Of a DNA stretch of 51,376 nt, positions 15,793-24,527 are shown in pieces (the first letter of the stretch is position 1; each line of letters opens with the position of its first letter). The stretch comes from an uncultured Bacteroidales bacterium. Lineage in GTDB: Bacteria > Bacteroidota > Bacteroidia > Bacteroidales > Muribaculaceae. Position numbers and translations under genes: made by a program. The notes beneath the pieces are model-generated. The model ran no database searches and was not told where the DNA came from. It was given only the letters and a program-made list of their open reading frames with translations. The DNA is taken from positions 1-51,376 of the forward strand of contig CANSAP010000013.1 in the NCBI GenBank assembly GCA_947644715.1, read 5' to 3'.

Positions 15793-16572
15793 CTAATCAG
15801 ACGTTGGTCCTTTAGCTAATTGTTTGCGGGCATATTTGCTGAGAGGTTTGTCGCCGCGAGCTTCGTCTATGTTTTCTGGTCTGGAAGTCCGGGGGGCTTC
15901 AGCGTTGCCTTCGATTACTATAACAATCTCTCCTTTGGGATTGTTCTGAGAAAAGTATTCGCAAAGTTCGGCCAGAGTGCCCCGATGGATGGTCTCATGC
16001 AACTTGGAAATCTCCCGGCAGACAGCTGCATTGCGCTCACCTCCAAAGTATTCCACAAGTTGCATCAAAGTGGCCGGAAGGCGTTTTGGCGACTCATAAA
16101 TAATGCAGGTGCGAGGCTCGGCGGCCAAGGCTGCAAGGCGTGTGCGGCGTCCCTTCTTGGGTGGGAGGAACCCCTCAAACACAAATCTGTCGCAGGGCAA
16201 TCCCGAAGCCACTAACGCCGGAACAAAGGCCGTGGCTCCCGGCAGGCAGACCACATCAACCCCGGCTCGGCGGCATTCACGCGAAAGCATGAATCCGGGG
16301 TCAGAGATTCCCGGGGTGCCGGCATCGCTGATGAGCGCTATGTCCACTCCGGCTTCAAGCTGACGCACAATCCCTTGCACCTGTTCATGCTCATTATATT
16401 TGTGATGGCTGCGCAGCGGGGTGTCAATTTCAAAGTGGCGCAGAAGCACGCTGCTCGTGCGCGTATCCTCTGCCAAAATGAGCGACACACTCTTCAGCAC
16501 CTGCAGGGCGCGGAAGGTCATATCATCAAGATTGCCGACGGGAGTCGGCACTATGTAGAGAGTGCCGGCCAT
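15793..16572 (-). CDS. rsmI: 16S rRNA (cytidine(1402)-2'-O)-methyltransferase
   Basis: A SAM-dependent methyltransferase of the tetrapyrrole-methylase fold, 259 residues. The opening LYIVPTPVGNLDDMTFRAL, the block AEDTRTSSVLLRHF and the glycine-rich ISDAGTPGISDPG loop are hallmarks of RsmI. It methylates C1402 of 16S rRNA in the decoding centre. It is the third gene of an operon with dacB and a Glu-rich protein, with three bases separating it from the latter. A short basic tail ends the protein. Confidence 0.95.
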   Translation of the reverse strand: MAGTLYIVPTPVGNLDDMTFRALQVLKSVSLILAEDTRTSSVLLRHFEIDTPLRSHHKYNEHEQVQGIVRQLEAGVDIALISDAGTPGISDPGFMLSRECRRAGVDVVCLPGATAFVPALVASGLPCDRFVFEGFLPPKKGRRTRLAALAAEPRTCIIYESPKRLPATLMQLVEYFGGERNAAVCREISKLHETIHRGTLAELCEYFSQNNPKGEIVIVIEGNAEAPRTSRPENIDEARGDKPLSKYARKQLAKGPTSD

Positions 16573-16575
16573 GAC

Positions 16576-17337
16576 TCAACTGTTGTAATAGCGTTCAAGA
16601 ATCTGCATAAAAGCCTTCACATCAAGGCTTTCCGGGTCCCACTGAAGGTCATCAAACAGATAATCAGAGGCTTCGCTCATCTCATTCATGGTTTCGAGCA
16701 AAGCGAGCGCATCGAGCCATTCGGGATTGCTTCCACCGAAAAGCTCCCGGCGGAACCGGAATTTATCGTTGATGGAAAAGAAGGTGGCAATCGGACGCCG
16801 GGGCTTGGCCGGAATAGCACGGGGTGCAGGATCCTCTTCCACCGGCTCTTCAGCCTCTGTATCCTCTCCCTCTTCCTCAACATCAGCATCCTCTTCCTGC
16901 TCAAACTCCGCTTCCGCTGCAAGCCGGGCATCATCAGCCTCAGTTTCCGCTTCTGTCTCGGCCGGAGCTTCAGCCAAAGCAGCTTCCTGCTGCTCCGCCG
17001 CCTCCTGCCGCTCGCTCTGAATGACGGCTGTCGGTTCAGATTCCGGTTCAAACTCCGGTTCCTTCTCAGCGAGCTTAGGGGCGACTTTCTCGACAAACAG
17101 TTGCTCGGCCACATCAGGCTCATGCACTGCCGCTACCGACTCAGTTTCAATCTTCTCCTCCCCTTTGACCGCTTCAGTCACCTGAAGAGCAGCTGCGAGG
17201 TCGGCTGCGTGAAAGCATTTCTCGCGAGCCAGGGCTGCGAGCGTTTCAAGATTGCGGGGGGCACGGCGCAGAGCCATCTCCAGCAGACCCTCAGCTTCAT
17301 AGAGGGTATTCAATATTTCTTGCAGTTGTTTTTCCAT
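16576..17337 (-). CDS. Glu-rich protein of unknown function
   Basis: A 253-residue cytosolic protein in three parts. Residues 1-50 are a helical N-terminus (MEKQLQEILNTLYEAEGLLE). A low-complexity region very rich in Glu and Ala follows at about 58-175. The compact C-terminus (about 180-253) contains INDKFRFRRELFGG and ends in FMQILERYYN. This C-terminal motif is familiar from uncharacterised Bacteroidetes proteins. Its start codon shares one base with the dacB stop (TGATG), and rsmI follows after three bases, so it is translationally coupled to both. The function is unknown. Confidence 0.75.
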   Translation of the reverse strand: MEKQLQEILNTLYEAEGLLEMALRRAPRNLETLAALAREKCFHAADLAAALQVTEAVKGEEKIETESVAAVHEPDVAEQLFVEKVAPKLAEKEPEFEPESEPTAVIQSERQEAAEQQEAALAEAPAETEAETEADDARLAAEAEFEQEEDADVEEEGEDTEAEEPVEEDPAPRAIPAKPRRPIATFFSINDKFRFRRELFGGSNPEWLDALALLETMNEMSEASDYLFDDLQWDPESLDVKAFMQILERYYNS

Positions 17338-18560
17338 CAGTTGTCTTCAGCAGTATCAGTAGGGTCAGTGGGATAAAAAAGTTTCAACAACATCTTCTGG
17401 GCAGCCGCATTCACAGCGCCTGAAGATGCATCATTGGCTATTATGACAATGGCATGAGTGGGAGCAAAATCCTCATCAAGCTTATATCCGGCCAGACAAC
17501 GCACACCACGCATGGTGCCGGTCTTGAGCGCCACATAGCTGTCGAGGGGGGTGTCCTTGAACATTCTCTTCATCGTACCCTCTTGACCGGCAAGCGGGAA
17601 GAACGAGGCATACTCCTCATTGTCAGCCATTTTCGTCAGTACATAGCCAAGAAATTGAGCGGTCATGCGATTAGAGCGGGAGAGCCCGGAGCCATCCACA
17701 ATATTGACACTCTCCATTGGAGCCCCCTTGCGTCGCCAGTATTCCATCTCCAAGCGTGCGCCATTATCAGTGGTAGCCTCCTGCTTGCTGAGCAGAGCAT
17801 ATGTGCGCAGCAGCGCCTCGGCATAAAGATTGTCGGAGCGCATCATGCAACTGCGCATTATCTCGCTGATAGCCGGTGACTTATGGTCAACCAGCTCCTT
17901 TCTCTTGTCTTCAGAGTCAATCTCCTCACCCTCAATTGTCACTCCGGCATTCTTCAAAGCCGCACTGACGGCAGCGACGAGCACACCCTGCGGATTCTTC
18001 ACGGCGCTTTTGCCGGAGGCGTTGCGACGGTAATTCAGACCATGGCAACCGGTGCCGTAAGAATGTGAGAGGTCGCCGCTCCCCCAAGTGGGATGCGTGG
18101 CCGGACCGGGGAAGATGGAGCTTTCAGTGAGAATCTTTCCCTGCACAGTGGTTATCTTATGCTTGCGGCAGGCTTCGACAATCTCCGCACAGATATCAGT
18201 GCCCTTAGGCTCCACGTCAGCCCCCAGCGATGGGTCTCCACCACCCACAATCAGCAGATTTCCCTCCAGCACTCCATCATGCACCGGCCCTGTGGCATAC
18301 ACTCGGGTGTGATACCGATAGTCATTGCCACTGCGGGAGAGCGTGGTGGCAACCGTAAGGCTTTTCGTTATGGAAGCGGGAGTGAGCGGAAGAGATATAT
18401 TATGAGCAGCCACCAACGTATCAGCTTTCAAATCAAGCACATACACAGCACAACGGTCAGAACGCAGCGAAGAAGCGAATTCCTCGACGGCACTCTGAGC
18501 GGCGGCTGTGAGCATGACCAGCAGACAGAGCAGCAGATGTGTTATTCGGAGTTTTTTCAT
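17337..18560 (-). CDS. dacB: D-alanyl-D-alanine carboxypeptidase/endopeptidase, PBP4 family
   Basis: A periplasmic class C low-molecular-weight penicillin-binding protein (407 residues) that trims peptidoglycan peptides. Counting from the ATG at 18560, the active-site motifs are S63-x-x-K66 (PASITK), S242-D-N244 (RSDN) and K346-T-G348. A signal peptide occupies about 1-22. The frame continues six bases to a TTG at 18566, but the ATG is preferred. The promoter -7 box ends at 18571, so the transcript probably begins only a few bases before the ATG. It leads the operon dacB > Glu-rich protein > rsmI. Confidence 0.92.
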   Translation of the reverse strand: MKKLRITHLLLCLLVMLTAAAQSAVEEFASSLRSDRCAVYVLDLKADTLVAAHNISLPLTPASITKSLTVATTLSRSGNDYRYHTRVYATGPVHDGVLEGNLLIVGGGDPSLGADVEPKGTDICAEIVEACRKHKITTVQGKILTESSIFPGPATHPTWGSGDLSHSYGTGCHGLNYRRNASGKSAVKNPQGVLVAAVSAALKNAGVTIEGEEIDSEDKRKELVDHKSPAISEIMRSCMMRSDNLYAEALLRTYALLSKQEATTDNGARLEMEYWRRKGAPMESVNIVDGSGLSRSNRMTAQFLGYVLTKMADNEEYASFFPLAGQEGTMKRMFKDTPLDSYVALKTGTMRGVRCLAGYKLDEDFAPTHAIVIIANDASSGAVNAAAQKMLLKLFYPTDPTDTAEDN

Positions 18561-18570
18561 ATTCAAAGTT

Positions 18571-18601
18571 CAAAATTACAAAACAATATTGAAAAAACAA
18601 A
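18571..18601 (-). promoter_or_regulatory. Promoter of dacB
   Basis: -7 box TAATTTTG (18578-18571) and -33 TTTG (18601-18598) on the minus strand, 19 bases apart. The -7 box ends only 10 bases before the dacB ATG, implying a near-leaderless transcript. Confidence 0.75.
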
Positions 18602-18616
18602 GTTTACTCGGCAAGA

Positions 18617-18648
18617 TTTGGCGGGTCTCCAAAAAATATGTAATTTTG
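18617..18648 (+). promoter_or_regulatory. Promoter of the AI-2E permease gene
   Basis: -33 TTTG (18617-18620) and -7 TAATTTTG (18641-18648), 20 bases apart, facing right. It is back to back with the dacB promoter. The start codon is at 18708. Confidence 0.8.
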
Positions 18649-18707
18649 AAGTCAATAATCCCCCGGTTCCGGAGGCCAAGATTTAATTCATTATCTCACA
18701 AACCGTT

Positions 18708-19829
18708 ATGACTCGGGAACGACGTCCATATACTTTTGACCGCGTGGTGCGCATTCTTTTCAGCATCTGCGCCGTGTTGGCCGTGCTTTACCTGCTCAAC
18801 CTACTGAAAGGGGTGCTGCTCCCCTTCCTGGTGGCCTGCCTGATAGCCTACGCGCTCGAGCCTGTCGTAGGCTTCAACTCCCGCTTGCTCCGCTGCCGCG
18901 GAAGATTCCTTCCGGTGATGCTGACCCTGGTGGAGGTCACCGTCATTCTTGGCGGAGCGGCTTTTCTGCTCATACCTTATATTATAGGTGAAACAGAAGA
19001 GATGATAGTGCTGCTGAAGCGCTATGTGGTCTCCACGGCGGGCACCCCCTACCTCCCCGGCGCCATTCATGAATTCCTGCGCGAGAACCTGAATGTTGAC
19101 ACTATTCAGGAATTGCTCAACGAAGAGCAGTGGCGCGAATTCCTCAAAAGCGCAATCTCATCCTCCTGGAACTTCGTCTCCTCCGGACTCAGTGTGATTT
19201 TCGGCGTGGTGAGCTGGTGTATAGTCTTCCTCTATGTCATCTTCATAATGATTGACTACGAAAAACTGATGCTCTCCTTCCGTCAACTCCTCCCCCACTC
19301 TCAGCGCTCACGCATCACCGGAGTGGTGCGCGACGTCAAGAATGCAATGAACTGCTACTTCCGCGGTCAGGCGCTGATTGCCTTCATCGTGGGATGCCTG
19401 TTTGCCCTCGGTTTCGTGATTATAGGTCTCCCCATGGGGCTCGTGCTCGGCCTCTTCATAGGGCTGCTGAACATGGTGCCCTATCTGCAACTCATCTCCC
19501 TGCCCATCACGGCGTTACTCTGCCTGGTAAGCTCAGTGGATGGGGGCGTAGACTTCTGGGTAATCTTCTGGGAGAGCATGGCTGTCTACGTCGTTGTGCA
19601 ATGCATTCAGGACCTATATCTGACTCCGCGCATCATGGGCAAAGCCATGGGGCTGAACCCGGCCATCATTCTGCTCTCACTCTCAGTGTGGGGCGCATTG
19701 CTCGGCTTCCTGGGCCTGATTATAGCACTCCCCCTAACCACCCTTGTGCTCTCCTACTATGACCGATACGTAGTGCAGCCCTACCGGCGAGCCAGGGAAG
19801 AAGGCTCACCCCTCGACACTCCATTCTAA
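18708..19829 (+). CDS. AI-2E family transporter
   Basis: A 373-residue inner-membrane protein of the AI-2E/PerM family with about seven to eight transmembrane helices. N-terminal helices lie around 15-55 and 65-90, followed by an amphipathic extracytoplasmic segment (about 95-150) and a C-terminal bundle with the family's glycine-rich helices (LPMGLVLGLFIGLLNMVPYL). Despite the name, members move various substrates, including ions, and the substrate here is unknown. It is driven by the divergent promoter at 18617-18648. tdk follows ten bases downstream. Confidence 0.9.
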   Translation: MTRERRPYTFDRVVRILFSICAVLAVLYLLNLLKGVLLPFLVACLIAYALEPVVGFNSRLLRCRGRFLPVMLTLVEVTVILGGAAFLLIPYIIGETEEMIVLLKRYVVSTAGTPYLPGAIHEFLRENLNVDTIQELLNEEQWREFLKSAISSSWNFVSSGLSVIFGVVSWCIVFLYVIFIMIDYEKLMLSFRQLLPHSQRSRITGVVRDVKNAMNCYFRGQALIAFIVGCLFALGFVIIGLPMGLVLGLFIGLLNMVPYLQLISLPITALLCLVSSVDGGVDFWVIFWESMAVYVVVQCIQDLYLTPRIMGKAMGLNPAIILLSLSVWGALLGFLGLIIALPLTTLVLSYYDRYVVQPYRRAREEGSPLDTPF

Positions 19830-19839
19830 AATCCTGACA

Positions 19840-20469
19840 ATGAACCGCATAGGTAAACTATATTTCCGTTACGGAACCATGGGCTCGGCAAAGACGGCCA
19901 TGCTCCTGACACAAGCATATAACTTTGAGGAGCGAGGCATGGCCTACCTCTGCTTCAAGCCCGTGATTGACACGCGCGAAGACAAAAACGTGATTCGCTC
20001 CCGCATCGGCATCGAGCGAGAATGCCAATGGATTTATCCCGACACGAATCTCTATGACACCATCCGCAACATCTTCGATGAGCGGGGAGCCATCCCCGCT
20101 TGGCTGCTGATTGATGAAGCTCAATTCCTGGCACCGGAGCAAGTCGACCAGCTCGCCCGGGTCGTCGACGACTTCGGCTGCAACGTGATGTGCTACGGAT
20201 TGCGCACCGACTTCACCACCCGACTCTTCGAAGGCTCGCGACGCCTCTTCGAAATTGCCGACAGTATCGAAGAGATTAAAAGCACTTGCACCTGCGGACG
20301 CAAAACCATTGTAAACGCCCGCATCGACTCCTCCGGCACGATTCTCACCGAAGGCGCGCAGGTGGAAATCGGTGGCAACGACCGCTACATGGCCGTTTGC
20401 CGAAAATGCTGGACTAACAAGCGCATTGAGCGCGACACACGCAACGCCCTCCCGCTGGAGGGACTCTGA
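19840..20469 (+). CDS. tdk: Thymidine kinase
   Basis: A type II thymidine kinase (209 residues) that phosphorylates thymidine with ATP for nucleotide salvage. The P-loop is GTMGSAKT near residue 12, and the Walker B-type stretch LLIDEAQFL is near 90. The lasso/zinc region carries C-x-C (STCTCGRK) and C-x-x-C (CRKCWTNKR). It overlaps no neighbour but lies only ten bases after the permease gene and 27 before the CyuA-like gene, so the three are probably co-transcribed. Confidence 0.96.
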   Translation: MNRIGKLYFRYGTMGSAKTAMLLTQAYNFEERGMAYLCFKPVIDTREDKNVIRSRIGIERECQWIYPDTNLYDTIRNIFDERGAIPAWLLIDEAQFLAPEQVDQLARVVDDFGCNVMCYGLRTDFTTRLFEGSRRLFEIADSIEEIKSTCTCGRKTIVNARIDSSGTILTEGAQVEIGGNDRYMAVCRKCWTNKRIERDTRNALPLEGL

Positions 20470-20496
20470 CAACTCGCACACAACACCCTTAAATCT

Positions 20497-21786
20497 ATGA
20501 TACCTAAAGAATTACGAGATGAAATCACCTCCCTTGTGAAACGGGAGGTTGTTCCGGCCGTTGGCTGCACTGAGCCTGTGGCTGTGGCTCTTGCAGTGGC
20601 AAAAGCCACCGAACTGCTTGGCGAACGCCCCGAGAAAATCTCCGTGGCTCTCAGCGCCAATGTGCTGAAGAACGCTATGGGAGTAGGCATCCCCGGCACC
20701 GGCATGATAGGCTTGCCGATTGCAATAGCCCTCGGCGCTCTGATAGGAAAAAGCGAATACGGACTCGAGGTTCTCAAAGATGTCAATCCGCAGGCCGTCG
20801 AGCAGGGACGCAAATTCATCGAGCAGGGGGGCGTGGAAGTAACTCTCTGTGCCGATGCGCCGGCAATCCTGCACATCCAAGCTAAAGTGGAGGCCGGCGG
20901 ACGCGAAGCCTTCGCCGTCATTTCAGGCACTCACACACGATTCGTGGAGCTACACACTCCCGACGGAGAGATTGCAACCTGCTCCGAAAACCGCGAGTCA
21001 CCCTCTGCCGCCGGAGGCTCCAACGACCCGGAGCTGAACCTGAAGATGGTCTGGGACTATGCTACATCAACCCCCTTCGAGGAAATAGAATTCATTCTTG
21101 AAGCTCGCCGACTCAACAAGGCGGCCGCAATGTCAGCCATGAATGAAGGCTTCGGCCACTCGCTTGGCTACACCATCCGCACCAAGGGAATAAAATATTT
21201 CGGCGACACCCCGGTGGAGCATATGCTGGTCTACACCTCCGCCGCCTGCGACGCACGCATGGCCGGAGCCGTTGTGCCGGTCATGAGCAACTCCGGCTCC
21301 GGCAACCAAGGCATCACAGCCACAATGCCGGTTGTGACCTTCGCCGAAGATTGCGGTGCAACCGAAGAACAGACCGCCCGCGCCCTGATGCTCTCCCATC
21401 TCACGAGCATCTACATCAAGCAGAGCCTCGGACGCCTCTCCGCCCTCTGCGGTTGCGTAGTGGCCTCAACAGGCGCCTCCAGCGGAATCGTCTACCTGAT
21501 GGGGGGCGGTTACGACCAAGTGCAGGCAGCCGTAAAGAACATGGTGGCCAACCTCACAGGCATGGTCTGCGACGGCGCGAAGCCCTCATGCTCAATGAAG
21601 ATTTCAAGCGGAGTGAGCACAGCCATGATGAGCGCCTTGCTGGCCATGAACGGACGCTGCGTGACCTGTGCCGAAGGAATCGTCTGCGACGACGTGGACC
21701 GCACCATTCGCAACCTTACCTCCATCGGCCGTGACGCAATGCGAGAGACCGACCGACTCGTCCTCTCCATCATGACCTGCAAATAA
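20497..21786 (+). CDS. CyuA / UPF0597 family L-cysteine desulfidase-like protein
   Basis: A 429-residue member of the serine dehydratase alpha-like family (UPF0597; CyuA, YhaM). These Fe-S proteins degrade L-cysteine to sulfide, pyruvate and ammonia, or in some cases L-serine. Family blocks seen are VVPAVGCTEPVAVALA near residue 20, the glycine-rich SGSGNQGITATMPVV in the middle, and CDGAKPSCSMKISSG near 370, whose cysteines together with C24 may ligate an Fe-S cluster. It is the last gene before a bidirectional terminator. Cysteine use rather than serine is the family-based guess. Confidence 0.88.
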   Translation: MIPKELRDEITSLVKREVVPAVGCTEPVAVALAVAKATELLGERPEKISVALSANVLKNAMGVGIPGTGMIGLPIAIALGALIGKSEYGLEVLKDVNPQAVEQGRKFIEQGGVEVTLCADAPAILHIQAKVEAGGREAFAVISGTHTRFVELHTPDGEIATCSENRESPSAAGGSNDPELNLKMVWDYATSTPFEEIEFILEARRLNKAAAMSAMNEGFGHSLGYTIRTKGIKYFGDTPVEHMLVYTSAACDARMAGAVVPVMSNSGSGNQGITATMPVVTFAEDCGATEEQTARALMLSHLTSIYIKQSLGRLSALCGCVVASTGASSGIVYLMGGGYDQVQAAVKNMVANLTGMVCDGAKPSCSMKISSGVSTAMMSALLAMNGRCVTCAEGIVCDDVDRTIRNLTSIGRDAMRETDRLVLSIMTCK

Positions 21787-21805
21787 TCCTTTTACATAAA
21801 AATAC

Positions 21806-21845
21806 TCGGCCGACAGCTCCCTGATAACAGGAGAGTGTCGGCCGA
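21806..21845. terminator. Bidirectional terminator between convergent genes
   Basis: A 10-bp stem (21806-21815 with 21836-21845), with an inner CTCC/GGAG pairing, is followed by TCCTTTTTA on the plus strand and by GTATTTTTATG on the minus strand. It can end both the CyuA-like gene and the choloylglycine-hydrolase-family gene. Confidence 0.85.
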
Positions 21846-21867
21846 TCCTTTTTATATGAAAAACTAA

Positions 21868-22911
21868 TCAATACATTGGATTGAACGGAGCTGACTTCTT
21901 CAAATGCTTGTTGGCCTCACCAACATAGTCAGTAGCGGAAGCTGTGTCAAGCTTCATGACGGAGGCGCCGGGGCGCAAGTCACACTTGTTCAGGTCTATG
22001 TAATACAATCCCTGATTTGTGACCGGCTCGAAATAATAACGGCGGTCGCGGATATTGGAATAGGAACGCCACTGTGTCGAGCTGACATTCGGCTCATCCT
22101 CTACCGTATAAGTATAAGGCACACAGGAGGTTACCAGCACCGACCGGCATATTGACACACCCAGGTCAGCATCAGGGGTCGTCTCCACATGACGCACGAA
22201 GTAATCGGCTCTGACGTAACGGTCAGGACTCTTCACCGTGCCCGGCAACATATTCCGGCCACCGATTCCCTGCCAATAAGCATTGATGGCCTGCATCGAC
22301 GGCCACGCCGGATCGTTGGTCAGCACACGTATATCCTCACCCTCATAGATGCGCACATCGCCATGGTCAAACTCCAGAATAGCAGTGCGCCCCTCCGCAT
22401 CAGTAATGCCCCAATGCAACTGCGAGACAGTGCCGCCGTCAAACGTAGCGCCTGAGATTGAAAAATTCCTGTTCTTGAGCACTTCAACCACCTCCGGCGT
22501 AGTGGCATTCATATCGAGCAACCACGCAACAAACATAGCCATCGACATCGGCTGCATTGTCTTGGTCGAATCATTTTCATAGATGGTGCCCTTGCAGAAC
22601 AATCCATTGATTGTCAGGCCCTTTTCATTCATTCCCTCGGTCACACCGCCATCATAGCCCACGGCATAGACAGCGCCATACTTCGAGGTCCATTCAACTG
22701 AGCCGGGCAGCGTATTGCCCACCTTCTTCATCCCGCGCGGATAGACATAGAGATTCGTCGGAATAGGTGTCTTCCAATCAAGCGAACGACCAACAACTAT
22801 CAGAGAGTCAGTACCCTTATAGACCACACGAGTGCAGGCATCCGCATCCCCGGGAGCCGCTATTGCGAACAACATTGCCGCTGCTGCCAAAGTCTTTGCT
22901 ATGTGTTTCAT
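21868..22911 (-). CDS. Choloylglycine hydrolase / penicillin V acylase family protein
   Basis: A 347-residue exported Ntn-hydrolase (linear amide C-N hydrolase) of the bile salt hydrolase and penicillin acylase family. The start at 22911 gives a signal peptide that ends right before C26, the expected N-terminal nucleophile (DA-CTRVV). Other family residues are visible: Arg and Asp in VGRSLDW, Asn in GLTINGL, Asn in LTNDPAWPS and Arg in SPDRYVRADY. These suggest a catalytically complete enzyme. Whether it cleaves conjugated bile acids, N-acyl homoserine lactones or other amides cannot be read directly. It is a single-gene unit. Confidence 0.9.
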   Translation of the reverse strand: MKHIAKTLAAAAMLFAIAAPGDADACTRVVYKGTDSLIVVGRSLDWKTPIPTNLYVYPRGMKKVGNTLPGSVEWTSKYGAVYAVGYDGGVTEGMNEKGLTINGLFCKGTIYENDSTKTMQPMSMAMFVAWLLDMNATTPEVVEVLKNRNFSISGATFDGGTVSQLHWGITDAEGRTAILEFDHGDVRIYEGEDIRVLTNDPAWPSMQAINAYWQGIGGRNMLPGTVKSPDRYVRADYFVRHVETTPDADLGVSICRSVLVTSCVPYTYTVEDEPNVSSTQWRSYSNIRDRRYYFEPVTNQGLYYIDLNKCDLRPGASVMKLDTASATDYVGEANKHLKKSAPFNPMY

Positions 22912-22988
22912 AGTAGATATAGTAATAATGTGTTTTATTATAGGAACAAAAAGCTCCTGCAAAAGTTCCGCATCTAAAGGGAATTTAT

Positions 22989-22996
22989 TAACTTTG
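22989..22996 (+). promoter_or_regulatory. -7 box for the DUF4199-GT2 operon
   Basis: TAACTTTG, 18 bases before the ATG at 23014. The expected -33 site shows only GTTCC, so the match is partial. Confidence 0.55.
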
Positions 22997-23013
22997 CAAG
23001 TTCAAAGACACCG

Positions 23014-23562
23014 ATGACTGATTCCTCTCAAAATAAAAGCATACTCAAGTATGGCAGCGAACTGGGTCTCTGGATGGGACTCTACATGATTCTCATGTCC
23101 TGCTGCCTGCTGCTGTCAGTTAAAGCCGCCTCGCTGCTGACTCTTCTTATTCCCCTCGTGCTCGGATGGCCCGTGATAATCCGCATCCTTCAGGTGCGCA
23201 TCTGGAAAGAGGCTCCGCAGTACCGCTCTTTCCCGGCCATGTCGCTGGCCGGATTATGGATATGCATCTTCGGAACTCTGATTTGTGCTGCCTTCTCGGC
23301 TGCTTACATAACACTGCTCGAGCCCGACTTCCTGCGGCTATACCTGCAACAATGCCTGGAAATGGCAGCAACTGCCACCGCCGCAGGCGCTGACTACTCA
23401 GCCATGCTGACTGACATGCAAACGCTGCTCGACAGCGGACAACTACCCTCTCCAATGCAGTGGATATTCTCAATGATATGGCTCTCTTCAATCAGCGGAG
23501 CACTATTCTCCCTGATTACAGCCCTAACCATAAGGCCAAATCTGATTAAGACCAACGCCTGA
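23014..23562 (+). CDS. DUF4199-type membrane protein
   Basis: A 182-residue inner-membrane protein with four predicted helices (about 16-36, 40-58, 72-96 and 148-170). Its pattern resembles DUF4199 proteins, which commonly sit upstream of a GT2 glycosyltransferase in Bacteroidetes. That pairing is seen here, with only 14 bases to the next gene. The role is unknown but may involve polyprenyl-linked sugar transfer with that glycosyltransferase, which is an inference from context. Confidence 0.7.
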   Translation: MTDSSQNKSILKYGSELGLWMGLYMILMSCCLLLSVKAASLLTLLIPLVLGWPVIIRILQVRIWKEAPQYRSFPAMSLAGLWICIFGTLICAAFSAAYITLLEPDFLRLYLQQCLEMAATATAAGADYSAMLTDMQTLLDSGQLPSPMQWIFSMIWLSSISGALFSLITALTIRPNLIKTNA

Positions 23563-23576
23563 CACTTAACTTCTAT

Positions 23577-24527
23577 ATGGATATTTCAATTGTAGTTCCC
23601 TTATACAACGAAGCCGAATCTCTCCCGGAACTGACCGCTTGGATTGAGCGAGTAATGGCTGAACATGGCTTCAGCTACGAGATTATTTTCGTCAACGACG
23701 GCTCCACCGACTCCTCCTGGGAAGTTATCCGCAACCTCCAGGCAAAGAATCCCAACGTGCATGGAGTGGCTTTCGCACGCAATTACGGCAAATCGCCGGC
23801 GCTCAACACCGGCTTCGCACGCACCCAAGGCGATGTGGTCATCACTATGGATGCCGACCTTCAGGACTCCCCCGACGAGATTCCGGAACTCTACCGCATG
23901 ATTACCGAAGAGGGCTACGACCTCGTCTCCGGCTGGAAAAAGAAGCGCTACGATCCCCTCTCAAAGACCATCCCCACAAAGCTCTTCAACGCCACCGCAC
24001 GCAAAGTCAGCGGCATCCGCAACCTGCATGACTTCAACTGCGGACTGAAGGCTTACCGCTCAGCTGTTGTCAAGCATATAGAAGTCTACGGCGACATGCA
24101 CCGCTACATCCCCTACCTTGCAAAAAACGCCGGTTTCACCAAGATAGGCGAAAAAGTCGTGCAGCATCAGGCCAGAAAATACGGCACCACGAAATTCGGC
24201 CTCGACCGATTCGTCAACGGCTATCTCGACCTCGCGACCCTCTGGTTTCAAAGCCGCTTCGGAATCAAGCCCATGCACATCTTCGGACTGCTCGGCTCAG
24301 GAATGTTCGCAATCGGTATGCTGGCCGTCCTGGTTATCCTCATCCTGAAGATAGTCTCCATCTGCTCCACCGGCTACCACTTCTACGTAACCAACTCAAT
24401 TTACTTCTACCTGGCCCTGACAGCCATGATTATCGGCACCCAGTTCTTCCTTGCCGGATTCATTGGTGAACTGATTACCCGCAACTCAGCCGAGCGTAAC
24501 TCATATCAGATACGTGAAGAATTTTAA
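23577..24527 (+). CDS. Polyprenyl-phosphate glycosyltransferase, GT2 (DPM1/GtrB-like)
   Basis: A 316-residue family 2 glycosyltransferase. The catalytic domain (about 1-215) has VVPLYNEAESLPEL at the start, FVNDGSTDSSW and the metal-binding D-A-D in ITMDADLQDSPDE, which is typical of dolichol/undecaprenyl-phosphate sugar transferases. Two C-terminal transmembrane helices (about 236-260 and 270-300) anchor it. It would load a sugar onto a lipid carrier at the inner membrane. The next gene overlaps its end by 14 bases. Confidence 0.9.
   Translation: MDISIVVPLYNEAESLPELTAWIERVMAEHGFSYEIIFVNDGSTDSSWEVIRNLQAKNPNVHGVAFARNYGKSPALNTGFARTQGDVVITMDADLQDSPDEIPELYRMITEEGYDLVSGWKKKRYDPLSKTIPTKLFNATARKVSGIRNLHDFNCGLKAYRSAVVKHIEVYGDMHRYIPYLAKNAGFTKIGEKVVQHQARKYGTTKFGLDRFVNGYLDLATLWFQSRFGIKPMHIFGLLGSGMFAIGMLAVLVILILKIVSICSTGYHFYVTNSIYFYLALTAMIIGTQFFLAGFIGELITRNSAERNSYQIREEF

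Noticed and set aside
16375..17376. 333-residue open frame on the plus strand
   Set aside because: It is antisense to rsmI and the Glu-rich gene. Glu codons read backward give long open frames.
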